From contig AP024683.1 in the NCBI GenBank assembly GCA_025999455.1, positions 3,660,451 through 3,724,450 of the forward strand: a stretch of 64,000 nt of DNA, given 5' to 3'. Below, in pieces: positions 49,346 through 57,317 of this stretch (positions are counted from its first letter, which is position 1; the number at the start of each line of letters is the position of its first letter). The stretch is from Geminicoccaceae bacterium. Lineage in GTDB: Bacteria; Pseudomonadota; Alphaproteobacteria; Geminicoccales; Geminicoccaceae. The position numbers and the translations under genes were made by a program. The notes beneath the pieces were generated by a model, which was not told the origin of the DNA, made no database searches, and saw nothing but the letters and a program-made list of their open reading frames with translations.

Positions 49346-52300
49346 GCGGCCGGTTCAACCTCTCGGCCCTCGCGGTCCGCGAACGCCAGCTCACGCTCTT
49401 CTTCTTGATCGTCCTCGCGGTCGCCGGTGCGCTGGCCTTCCTCCGCCTCGGCCGCGCCGAGGACCCGGCCTTCACCGTCCGGGTCGCCGTGGTCTCGGCT
49501 TTCTGGCCGGGCGCCTCGGCCGAGACGATGGTCCGCCAGGTGGCCGAGCCGATCGAAAAGCGGCTGCAGGACACGGCCGATCTCTACCGGCTGCAGACGA
49601 TCGCCCGGCCGGGCCGGGTCGACGTCACCGTCGAACTCCAGGATTTCGTGCCGTCGCGCGAGATCGAGGCGCGCTTCCAGATCCTCCGCAAGCGGATGGA
49701 GGATCTCGCTCGCGAGCTGCCGGCGGGCGTGCGCGGGCCGTTCGTCAACGACGAGTTCTCGGACGTCTATTTCACGCTCCTGGGGCTCTCCGCCCCCGGC
49801 CTGCCGCACCGGCTCCTGGTCGAGGAGGCCGAACGGCTGCGCGACGGGCTCGCCCGGATCCCCGGTGTGGCCAAGGCCAAGCTCCTGGGCGAGCGGCCGC
49901 CGCGGCTCTTCGTCGAGCTCGACACCGCCCGCCTCGCCGCCGCGGGCCTCGATCCCGAAACGATCGCCGGCGCGATCGCCGCGGCCAACGAGCTCGCCGG
50001 TGCGGGCCTCGTCGAGACCGCGGGTCCGCGGCTCGTCCTCGAAGCGAGCGGCGCCCGGCTCGATCCGGAGAGCCTCGCGCGCGTGCCCGTGCCGGTCGGG
50101 GGACGGGTCGTGCCCTTGGGCGAGCTCGCAACGATCCGCCGCGGCGTCGAGGACCCGCCGAGCTGGCTCGTGCGGGTGCGCGGCGCGGATGCCGTGCTCT
50201 TGGGGGTGGTCATGGCCCGAGGCGAGAACGGCCTCGGCCTCGGCCAGCGGATCCGCGCCTTCCTCGCCGAGGCCGAGCGCGATCTGCCGGCCGGCTTCGC
50301 CCTCGAGCGGGTCACCGACCAGGCGGAGGCCATCGACCGGGCGGTCTCGCTCTTCGAGACGAAGTTCGCGATCGCGGTTGCGGTCGTCATGCTCGTGAGC
50401 TTCGCCGCGATCGGATTGCGCTCCGGCCTGGTCGTCGGGATCGCGGTGCCGATCACGCTCGGCGCGACCTTCGTGATCATGCTCGCCCTCGGGATGAATC
50501 TCGATCGGATCACCTTGGGGGCCTTGATCATCGCCCTCGGGCTCTTGGTCGACGATGCGATCATCGCGATCGAGATGATGCTCGTGAAGCTCGAGGAGGG
50601 CTTCGATCGGGTGCGTGCCGCGGCCCATGCCTGGACGGTCACCGCAGCGCCCATGTTCTGGGGCACGCTCGCGACCGCCATCGGCTTCGTGCCGATCGGC
50701 TTCGCCCGCTCCGGGGTCGGCGAATATGCCGGCAACATCTTCTGGGTCGTGGCGATCGCGCTGCTCGTCTCTTGGGTGGTGGCGGTCGTCTTCAGCCCGG
50801 TGCTCGGCACGCTTCTCCTGCGCGCCCCGAGCGAAGCGGGAGCGGCGCCGCACGATCCCTACGACACCCGGCTCTACCGGCTCTGGCGCGCGCTCGTGCG
50901 AGGCTGCCTGGCGAACCGGGCGGCCGTGGTGGTGGCGACGCTCGCAACGCTCGGGCTCGGCATCGCCGGCCTCGCGATCCTCGTGCCGAAGCAGTTCTTC
51001 CCGACTTCCGACCGGCCCGAGGTCCTGATCGGCATCCAGCTCCCGCCCGGCTCCTCGATCGCCGCGACCGAGGCCGTCGCCCGGCGGGTCGAAGCCCTCG
51101 TGGCCGAGCGGCCCGAGGTGCGCAGCTTCGCGACCTTCGTGGGCGCCGGCGCACCGCGCTTCTTCCTGGCCCTCGACCCCGAGCTTCCCGATCCGGCCTT
51201 CGCCAAGATCGTGGCGATCACCGGCAGTGCTGCGGAACGCGACGCGGTCATCGGCCATGTTCGGCAGAAGATCGCCGAGGGGGCTTTCCCGGAAGCGCGG
51301 ATCCGGCCGACCGAACTGCTCTACGGGCCGCCCGTGCCCTGGCCCGTGGCGTTCCGCGTGGTGGGACCCGACCCGCAGGTCCTGCGCGCGCTCGCTGAAG
51401 AGGTCCGCGCGGTCATGGCCCGCCGCCCGGACCTCGCCGACCCGCACCTCGATTGGGGGGAGCGCGGCCTCGAGCTCGCTTTCGAGGCCGACGAGGAGCG
51501 CTTGCGCGCGCTCGGCCTGGGCCCGGCCGACGTCGCCCGCCGGCTCGAGCTCGCGCTCGGCGGACGCGTCGTCTCGCAGGCCCGGGTGGGCACGCGCAGC
51601 GTGCCGATCGTACTGCGCGCCGATCCGAGCGAGCGGCGCGCGCTCGAGGATCTCCTCGTCCCGCTACCCGGCGGCCGGACGGTCCCCCTCTCCCAGCTCG
51701 GCGAGCTCGTGCCGCGGTTCGGCGAGCCGGTGATCAAGCGGCTCGACCGCGCGCCCTTCATCCGGATCCAGGCGGATCCGGTGGGCGCCCAGGCGCCGGA
51801 CGTCGAGCGGGCGGTCTGGGCCGAGCTCGAAGGCCTGCGGGCACGCTTGCCCGCGGGCTACCGCCTCGAGATGGCCGGCACTCTCGAACAATCGGCCCGC
51901 GGTGACGCCTCGATCCAGCGGGTCCAGCCGATCATGCTGCTCTTGCTGCTCACCGCGGTCATGATGCAGCTGCGCCGGTTCAAGGGGCTCTTGCTGGTCA
52001 TGGCGACCGCCCCGCTCGGGGTGATCGGCGCCACCGCCGGCCTCCTCGCCACGGGCCTGCCCTTCGGCTTCGTGGCGCTCTTGGGGCTGATCGGCTTGTC
52101 GGGGATCCTGATCCGCAACACGCTGATCCTGGTCCAGCAGCTCGAAGACAACCGGGCCCACGGCATGGCCCCCGAGACCGCGCTCGTCGAGGCCACCGTG
52201 CGACGGACCCGGCCCGTGCTGCTCACCGCGCTCGCCGCCGCCCTGGCTTTCGTGCCGCTCGCTTTCGACACCTTCTGGGGGCCGCTCGCGGTCGTGCTGA

Positions 52301-52449
52301 TCGGCGGCACGGCGGTCGGCACGCTCGTGACCCTCCTGTTCCTGCCGGCGCTCGCGAGCCTCGTGCTCGGGATCCGCCCGGCCCCGGGCGGGCGGCCGGC
52401 GCCGGCTGCGCCCGCCGCCTGGGCCGGACAGCCGGCCGCCGCCGAGTAG
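49342..52449 (+). CDS. RND-family efflux pump, inner-membrane permease
   Basis: A 1035-residue RND permease starting at GTG 49342. The first helix is QLTLFFLIVLAVAGALAFL; the helix-4 Asp pair is in IIALGLLVDDAIIAIEMM; the second-half helices include LLGLIGLSGILIRNTLILV. It is about as long as, but clearly different from, the pump at 9-12 kb. With the lipoprotein adaptor and TetR gene it forms a typical substrate-inducible efflux module. Confidence 0.92.
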   Translation: MSGRFNLSALAVRERQLTLFFLIVLAVAGALAFLRLGRAEDPAFTVRVAVVSAFWPGASAETMVRQVAEPIEKRLQDTADLYRLQTIARPGRVDVTVELQDFVPSREIEARFQILRKRMEDLARELPAGVRGPFVNDEFSDVYFTLLGLSAPGLPHRLLVEEAERLRDGLARIPGVAKAKLLGERPPRLFVELDTARLAAAGLDPETIAGAIAAANELAGAGLVETAGPRLVLEASGARLDPESLARVPVPVGGRVVPLGELATIRRGVEDPPSWLVRVRGADAVLLGVVMARGENGLGLGQRIRAFLAEAERDLPAGFALERVTDQAEAIDRAVSLFETKFAIAVAVVMLVSFAAIGLRSGLVVGIAVPITLGATFVIMLALGMNLDRITLGALIIALGLLVDDAIIAIEMMLVKLEEGFDRVRAAAHAWTVTAAPMFWGTLATAIGFVPIGFARSGVGEYAGNIFWVVAIALLVSWVVAVVFSPVLGTLLLRAPSEAGAAPHDPYDTRLYRLWRALVRGCLANRAAVVVATLATLGLGIAGLAILVPKQFFPTSDRPEVLIGIQLPPGSSIAATEAVARRVEALVAERPEVRSFATFVGAGAPRFFLALDPELPDPAFAKIVAITGSAAERDAVIGHVRQKIAEGAFPEARIRPTELLYGPPVPWPVAFRVVGPDPQVLRALAEEVRAVMARRPDLADPHLDWGERGLELAFEADEERLRALGLGPADVARRLELALGGRVVSQARVGTRSVPIVLRADPSERRALEDLLVPLPGGRTVPLSQLGELVPRFGEPVIKRLDRAPFIRIQADPVGAQAPDVERAVWAELEGLRARLPAGYRLEMAGTLEQSARGDASIQRVQPIMLLLLLTAVMMQLRRFKGLLLVMATAPLGVIGATAGLLATGLPFGFVALLGLIGLSGILIRNTLILVQQLEDNRAHGMAPETALVEATVRRTRPVLLTALAAALAFVPLAFDTFWGPLAVVLIGGTAVGTLVTLLFLPALASLVLGIRPAPGGRPAPAAPAAWAGQPAAAE

Positions 52450-52514
52450 CCGCGCTTTTCGGGCGGCGGCGCGGCTGCTAGGGACGCCCGGTCGGCCGAT
52501 CGAGGAGACCCGCT

Positions 52515-53276
52515 TTGCTGCCCGTCCGGGACGGTGTGGCGACCCGTTACCCCCCGCTCGTCACCTGGACGGTGATCGGCGTCTGTGTGCTCGTCTACCT
52601 CGTCGAAGCCGGGCTGCCGCCGCGGGCTTTCGAGCGCTTCCTGTTCGAGCACGGGCTCGTCCCGGCGCGCTTCTTCGGCCCCCTCGCGCTGCGCGATCCG
52701 CCGGACCTCGCCGACTGGCGCGTGTTCTTCACCCACATGTGGCTGCACGGCGGCTTCTTCCACCTGCTCACCAACATGTGGACGCTGTTCGTCTTCGGCC
52801 CGGCGGTCGAGGACCGGTTGGGCGTCGGCCGGTATCTCGGCTTCTATCTCGCCTGCGGGCTCGCAGCCGGGCTCGCCCACGCGCTCGTCAATGCCGGCTC
52901 GACGGTGCCGGCGGTCGGAGCGTCCGGGGCGATCGCCGGGGTGATCGGCGCCTATGCGCGGATGTTCCCGCACGCCCGGCTCGTGCTCGTGGTGCCGATC
53001 CTCTTTTTGCCCTTCTTCGTCGAGGTGCCGGCGATCGTCTTCGCGGCCTTCTGGTTCGCGACCCAGATCGTCCCGGGGCTGCTCGCCCTGGGCGAGGCCG
53101 GGGACGCGGGCGGGGTCGCCTGGTGGGCGCACATCGGCGGCTTCGTGGCCGGCTGGCTGTTGGCGCCGGCCATGCGGCGGCCGCGCCGGCGCTATCGGCC
53201 GTACTATGCGGACGAAGGCGTGTTCGGCTTTTCGCCCGACGGGCGACGCAGCGGAGGGATCGGGCCGTGGGGCTGA
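52515..53276 (+). CDS. Rhomboid-family intramembrane serine protease
   Basis: A 253-residue membrane protein with six or more hydrophobic helices. The Ser-His dyad is Ser137 in GASGAIAG and His206 in AHIGGFVAG; the upstream HxxxN is HLLTNMW (His83, Asn87). It cleaves transmembrane segments of substrate proteins. It starts at TTG 52515 with GAGGAGA upstream. Its end overlaps the start of the next protease gene by about 10 bp, indicating a coupled pair. Confidence 0.92.
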   Translation: MLPVRDGVATRYPPLVTWTVIGVCVLVYLVEAGLPPRAFERFLFEHGLVPARFFGPLALRDPPDLADWRVFFTHMWLHGGFFHLLTNMWTLFVFGPAVEDRLGVGRYLGFYLACGLAAGLAHALVNAGSTVPAVGASGAIAGVIGAYARMFPHARLVLVVPILFLPFFVEVPAIVFAAFWFATQIVPGLLALGEAGDAGGVAWWAHIGGFVAGWLLAPAMRRPRRRYRPYYADEGVFGFSPDGRRSGGIGPWG

Positions 53277-54097
53277 TGGACCTGTTCTGGCTGTTCTTCA
53301 TGGTCTCGGCCCTCCAGCCGGTGCTGCAGCGGCGCTGGCTCGAGGCGATGCGCACCCGCAAGATCGCTCAGATCGAGGAGAAGCGCGGCTCGCGCGTCAT
53401 CCTCCTGGTCCACCGCCAGGAGACGATGAGCCTCTTGGGCTTCCCGCTGCTCCGCTACATCGACGTCAACGATTCCGAAGAGGTGTTGCGGGCGATCCAG
53501 CTCACCGACCCGAAGCTGCCGCTCGACATCGTCCTCCACACCCCGGGCGGGCTCGTGGTCGCCGCCCTGCAGATCGCCCGCGCGATCGAGGCGCACGAGG
53601 GCAAGGTCACGGTCTTCGTCCCGCACTACGCCATGTCGGGCGGCACCCTGATCGCGCTCGCCGCCGACGAGATCGTCATGTGCCGTCATTCGGTGCTCGG
53701 GCCGATCGACCCGCAGCTCGGCGGCATGCCGGCCGCCTCGATCGTCAAGGTCGCGGAGACCAAACCCCTGGCCGAGATCGACGACCGCACGCTGATCCTC
53801 GCCGATGTCGGCCGCAAGGCGATCGCCCAGGTCGAGGCCGCGGCCACCGACCTTTTGCGCGATCGGCTGGGGGAAGCGCGCGCCCGCGAGGTGGCGGCAC
53901 GGCTCGCCACCGGCACCTGGACCCACGACTATCCGATCTCGGCGGAGGAGGCGAAAGCCCTCGGCCTGCCGGTCTCGACCGACATGCCGAGCGAGGTGCT
54001 CGAGCTCATGACGCTCTACCCGCAGCCGGTGCGGCGCCAAGGCGGCGGGGTCGAGTATCTTCCCGTTCCGCGCCAGCGCGAGAGCCGCGCGGGCTGA
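53267..54097 (+). CDS. SDH-type (serine dehydrogenase proteinase / SppA-ClpP-like) membrane protease
   Basis: A 276-residue protein. It has an N-terminal hydrophobic anchor (LMDLFWLFFMVSAL), then a ClpP/crotonase-like fold with LDIVLHTPGGLVVAALQIARAI and the nucleophile serine in VPHYAMSGGTLIALAADEIVM, followed by HSVLGPIDPQLGG. This is the SDH_sah family of membrane-attached serine proteases, related to SppA. I chose GTG 53267 because GGAGGG lies eight bases upstream; ATG 53276, which touches the rhomboid stop, is the alternative. Co-expression with rhomboid suggests sequential membrane-protein cleavage; that is inference. Confidence 0.85.
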   Translation: MGLMDLFWLFFMVSALQPVLQRRWLEAMRTRKIAQIEEKRGSRVILLVHRQETMSLLGFPLLRYIDVNDSEEVLRAIQLTDPKLPLDIVLHTPGGLVVAALQIARAIEAHEGKVTVFVPHYAMSGGTLIALAADEIVMCRHSVLGPIDPQLGGMPAASIVKVAETKPLAEIDDRTLILADVGRKAIAQVEAAATDLLRDRLGEARAREVAARLATGTWTHDYPISAEEAKALGLPVSTDMPSEVLELMTLYPQPVRRQGGGVEYLPVPRQRESRAG

Positions 54098-54113
54098 GCG
54101 CCGCTGCGCCGTC

Positions 54114-55256
54114 TCACGAGCCGTCTCGAGCGGGCGACGGATCGGCCGGGGCGCTTCGGTCGGAAAGAAGGGCGCGCAGCCGCGCGACCGCTCGGTCGAG
54201 CTCGTCCGGCGGCGGCGGTGCGGCGGGAAGGAAAGGCTCGCCGAGCCGCACGGCCCGTCCGGTCTCGACGAGGATCCGGTGGATCCGCTCGAGGTCGCGG
54301 GAAAAGCCCAAGAGGCCGAGCCGTCGGCCGAGCGCACCGAGCCGTGCCGCCGGTCCGTGCGGGCCGAGGGCCCGGCCGGCCGCCCGGCGCAGGCGCGTCA
54401 ACGGATCCCTGCGCAGCGGCAGTGCGGCGATCGCGAGCGGCTTGCCGAGTCGTGCCACCTCGACGAGCATGGAGACGCTGTCGCCGGTCACGACGAACCG
54501 ATCCGCGAGCGCCAAGAGCGCCGAGTACGGATTGGCTTCCGGGGGATCGTCGGCCCGCCAACGGTAGAACGGCGTGCCCGGCGGCAAGGCCGCAGCGAGC
54601 GCCTCGGCGACCGACGCGCCGGTCCGCCGGCTCGTCGAGACCCAGAGCGTGCCGCCCTCGCGCGCCTGCAAGGCGGCGAGCTCGCCCGCGAGGTCGCGGG
54701 CGACGTCGGCATCGAACCGGTAGGGCTTGGTCTCGCCACCCACGAGCACGGCGGTGAGCGGGCGCGCCAGGGCCGCGAAGCGTTCCCGCCAGCGCGCCGC
54801 CGCGGCTTCGAGCTTTCGCGGGTCGGGGCGCAGGAGCGGCAGTTCCAGTCGCACGACGTCGGGCCCCTCGGGCACCTCGTACTGGGCCGGTGCGACGACG
54901 AGGGCGAACCGCTCCGGCCAGCGCTTCGGCCGGCCGACGACGACGAGCCGGGTGCGGCCACCGCTCCGCTCGGCCACCCAGAGCGCCGCCATCGAGGGCC
55001 GCCGGCCGATCGTGAGGACGAGCTCGGGCCAGGGCGGCTCGAGGGGGTCCGAGCGAGCCGGATCGAGGTGGTCGAGTGTGGGCCGGAAGCGCGGCTTGCC
55101 GAGCACCCATTCCGGTCGCGGGATCAGGCGCTTGACGAGGTAAGGCTCGCCGAGTGCGCGGGCGAGCTCGAGCACCTGGGCGTTGTCGCCGGCCTTGTCA
55201 CCGAGCAGGAGCCAGATCCGGGGCGAAACGCAGCCGGCCGAAGACGGGGAAATCAT
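54114..55256 (-). CDS. ELM1/GtrOC1-family protein (mitochondrial fission ELM1-like)
   Basis: A 380-residue protein starting MISPSSAGCVSPRIWLLLGDKAGDNAQ. LLLGDKAGDNAQVLELA, TIGRRPSMAALWVA, VLVGGETKPYRFD and DRFVVTGDSVSMLVEVARLGKPL are typical of the ELM1 family, a glycosyltransferase-like fold widespread in Alphaproteobacteria with no settled bacterial function (cell-envelope sugar transfer has been suggested). It is convergent with the SDH protease gene, 16 bp apart. Confidence 0.82.
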   Translation of the reverse strand: MISPSSAGCVSPRIWLLLGDKAGDNAQVLELARALGEPYLVKRLIPRPEWVLGKPRFRPTLDHLDPARSDPLEPPWPELVLTIGRRPSMAALWVAERSGGRTRLVVVGRPKRWPERFALVVAPAQYEVPEGPDVVRLELPLLRPDPRKLEAAAARWRERFAALARPLTAVLVGGETKPYRFDADVARDLAGELAALQAREGGTLWVSTSRRTGASVAEALAAALPPGTPFYRWRADDPPEANPYSALLALADRFVVTGDSVSMLVEVARLGKPLAIAALPLRRDPLTRLRRAAGRALGPHGPAARLGALGRRLGLLGFSRDLERIHRILVETGRAVRLGEPFLPAAPPPPDELDRAVARLRALLSDRSAPADPSPARDGS

Positions 55257-55761
55257 GGGCGCGCTCTAGCAGGCCGAGCCGGCGCCGTCTCTCCCCCCGC
55301 CCCGAATCGGTCGCGGGAGGAGGCATCATCCGACCTCGGCAGACCGGGCGGCCTCGGTCGCGGCGTGTCCGACCTCGGCGCGCCGGCGGCGCCGGGCCGG
55401 CTCGACGGGACGCCCTCGACACGGGCCGCGGAACGCTTTCACCTCGTGGCTCCGGGCGGCCGGCACGGACGCGTCCCCTTCGATCCCACACGCCCGAGGA
55501 GAACCGACGCCCGACACGTCGCCCGGCCCGTTCCCGGCTCGCCTTTTCTCGCCTCCGGCCGCTCGGCACGGGCGCCGACTCCGTCCCGTCGGGAGCCGCC
55601 TCCGACCCGCCGACGCGACACCGGCGGCTCGACGAGCGCACCGCGCCTCATCCGGAGGCATGTCCCGAGGCGGTCGATCGACCGGCCGGCGAGCCCTCGA
55701 ACATCCGTGGACCGACCCCACGGTCGGCCTCGCCACCCGTCGCCGAGCGCGAGGGCCGACC
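55257..55761. other. Intergenic region, no gene recognised
   Basis: The 505 bp between fliW and the ELM1-like gene have long open frames, as expected of this base composition, but none resembles a known protein. I looked specifically for csrA, the usual partner of fliW, on both strands and found nothing like its conserved MLVLTRK opening. A short element CCGACCTCGGC occurs twice (near 55330 and 55371); the significance is unknown. Confidence 0.5.
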
Positions 55762-56325
55762 TCAGGCGGCGGCGCGGGGCTCGAGCGGATGGCGGAGAGG
55801 CAAGCCCGGGTCGGCGAGGACGAGCTGGCGGGCGGTCCGGCCCACTCGATCGACGGCGACGGGCGCGCGTAGGTTCACGTGTGCCCGGCGCCCCGCCGGG
55901 CCGTTCGTGAGGGTGACGATCGCGAGCAAGAGCAGATCGCCGACCTCGATCCCGAACGCGGCGGCCGCCTCGGCGGTCGCCGCCGGACCGAACACCGTCT
56001 CGGGCTCGGCTATGTCCAGGACCACGAAGCGCGGGCCGTCGGGCTCCAGCGATTCGAGCAGCGAGAACCCGGCGGCACCGGGGAGTTGCCGCAGACGGAA
56101 CGCGCGCGCGTCCGGGAAGCCGGGGAGACCGGCGGGGAAGGTCAGGACGCCGAGCTCGTCCGCGCCGCCTTCGGCCTCGGAAGGCGATGCGACCCTCGTC
56201 TCCTCGCCAGCGACCGAAGGTGGCGCCGCCGCCGACGCCCGCGCGGCTGCCGGATCGCGACAATTCGATTGAACCGGGGGCGGTTCGCCGCTCACCGCGG
56301 CGGGCATCGAAGGTGAGAGGTCCAT
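55762..56325 (-). CDS. fliW: Flagellar assembly factor FliW
   Basis: A 187-residue protein. The N-terminal ~65 residues are Pro/Ala-rich and not conserved. The FliW domain follows: GVLTFPAGLPGFPDARAFRL, FSLLESLEPDGPRFVVLDI, IEVGDLLLLAIVTLTNG and AHVNLRAPVAVDRVGRTARQLVL. FliW binds flagellin and antagonises CsrA, coupling flagellin translation to export. ATG 56325 has GGAG seven bases upstream. The long N-terminal extension is unusual. A TTAACC-type box lies 50-65 bp upstream. Confidence 0.88.
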   Translation of the reverse strand: MDLSPSMPAAVSGEPPPVQSNCRDPAAARASAAAPPSVAGEETRVASPSEAEGGADELGVLTFPAGLPGFPDARAFRLRQLPGAAGFSLLESLEPDGPRFVVLDIAEPETVFGPAATAEAAAAFGIEVGDLLLLAIVTLTNGPAGRRAHVNLRAPVAVDRVGRTARQLVLADPGLPLRHPLEPRAAA

Positions 56326-56372
56326 GACCGGTCTCCTGCTCCGCACCAGACGCGCGAAGGCTAGCGCGCAAA

Positions 56373-56389
56373 GGTTAACGAACCGCCAA
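56373..56389 (-). promoter_or_regulatory. Candidate CtrA-type box upstream of fliW
   Basis: Read on the minus strand, the sequence is TTGG-CGGTTCG-TTAACC, matching the second half and spacing of the CtrA consensus TTAA-N7-TTAA(C). It sits in the 81-bp gap between flgL and fliW, about 50 bp from the fliW ATG. TTAA is very rare in this GC-rich DNA. Confidence 0.4.
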
Positions 56390-56406
56390 CGCCCCGACCG
56401 CTCGGC

Positions 56407-57306
56407 TCAGCGCAGATAGTCGGCGAGGCTCAGCTGGGCGAGCCGCGCCACGACGAGATATGTTGCCTCGAGGGTGGCCTGATCGCGCGCGAGCCGGGTG
56501 GCCGCTTCGGCCGTGTCGGTCGCGGCGATCGAGCCGATCAGCTCGTCGAGATAGAGAACGGCACCCCGCTGGCCGTCGGCGATGCTCTCGAGCCGGGCGG
56601 CGGCGACGCCGAGGCGACCCCGCTCGTCGGCGACCCCTTCGAGCGCCGCGGTGGCCAGCTCGAGAGCCTCCTCGAGCCCGGCCCGGTCGTCCGCGAGATG
56701 CGCCTCGCGGGCGCGCCCGAGCGCGGCGAAGAGCTGCGCGAACGGTTCGGCGGAAGCGGTCGTCCCGTAGGCGATCTCGACGCCCTCCTCGGCACGCACG
56801 GTGGGCGTAAGCTCGTCCCCCTCGTAATAAAGCGTGGGGTCGGGGGTGGTCGGCAGCGGATCGGGCAGGGCTACCGGCGCCGTGTCGATCCGGCTGCCGG
56901 CGAAGAGGTAGCGCCCGTCCAGTCGCCGGTTGAGGAGCCCGGCGAGCTCGTCGGCCATCTGCTCCACCTCGGCGTCGAGGGGGATGGCGCTCCGCCCGGG
57001 CTCGCCGAGCCGCGCCACGAGCAGGGTGCGGAACCGTTCGGCGAGCTCGGAGATCCCGCCGAGCGCCGCCTCGGTGGCGAGGAGCCGGCCTTGGACCTTC
57101 TCGTTCTCGGCGAGGAGCCGGCCGGTGATCTGGCGCTGTTCGCGGGTCGAGACGAGGAGCGCGGCGCGGTCGGCGATCTCCTCCCAGCGCTGGGCTTTCA
57201 CCCCGCTCGCGATGTCGACTTGGGCGTCGCGGATCCGCGCCTGCGTCCGCTCGAGGTAGCCGTTCAGCAACTTGCCGTGGCCGAGATCGCCGATGCGCAC
57301 GCTCAT
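56407..57306 (-). CDS. flgL: Flagellar hook-associated protein 3
   Basis: A 299-residue flagellin-like protein starting MSVRIGDLGHGKLLNGYLERTQ, with an N-terminal flagellin-type helix (VDIASGVKAQRWEEIADRAALLVS) and a C-terminal helix (LARDQATLEATYLVVARLAQLSLADYLR). The central DGRYLFAGSRIDTAPV is the FlgL 'LFAG' signature. It joins hook to filament with FlgK, 11 bp upstream in the operon. Confidence 0.92.
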   Translation of the reverse strand: MSVRIGDLGHGKLLNGYLERTQARIRDAQVDIASGVKAQRWEEIADRAALLVSTREQRQITGRLLAENEKVQGRLLATEAALGGISELAERFRTLLVARLGEPGRSAIPLDAEVEQMADELAGLLNRRLDGRYLFAGSRIDTAPVALPDPLPTTPDPTLYYEGDELTPTVRAEEGVEIAYGTTASAEPFAQLFAALGRAREAHLADDRAGLEEALELATAALEGVADERGRLGVAAARLESIADGQRGAVLYLDELIGSIAATDTAEAATRLARDQATLEATYLVVARLAQLSLADYLR

Positions 57307-57317
57307 GGCCTTATCCT

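Noticed and set aside
55326-55736. Open frame between fliW and ELM1 as a possible csrA or small gene
   Set aside because: The translation is Arg/Gly/Pro-rich with no CsrA or other recognisable motif and no ribosome site.
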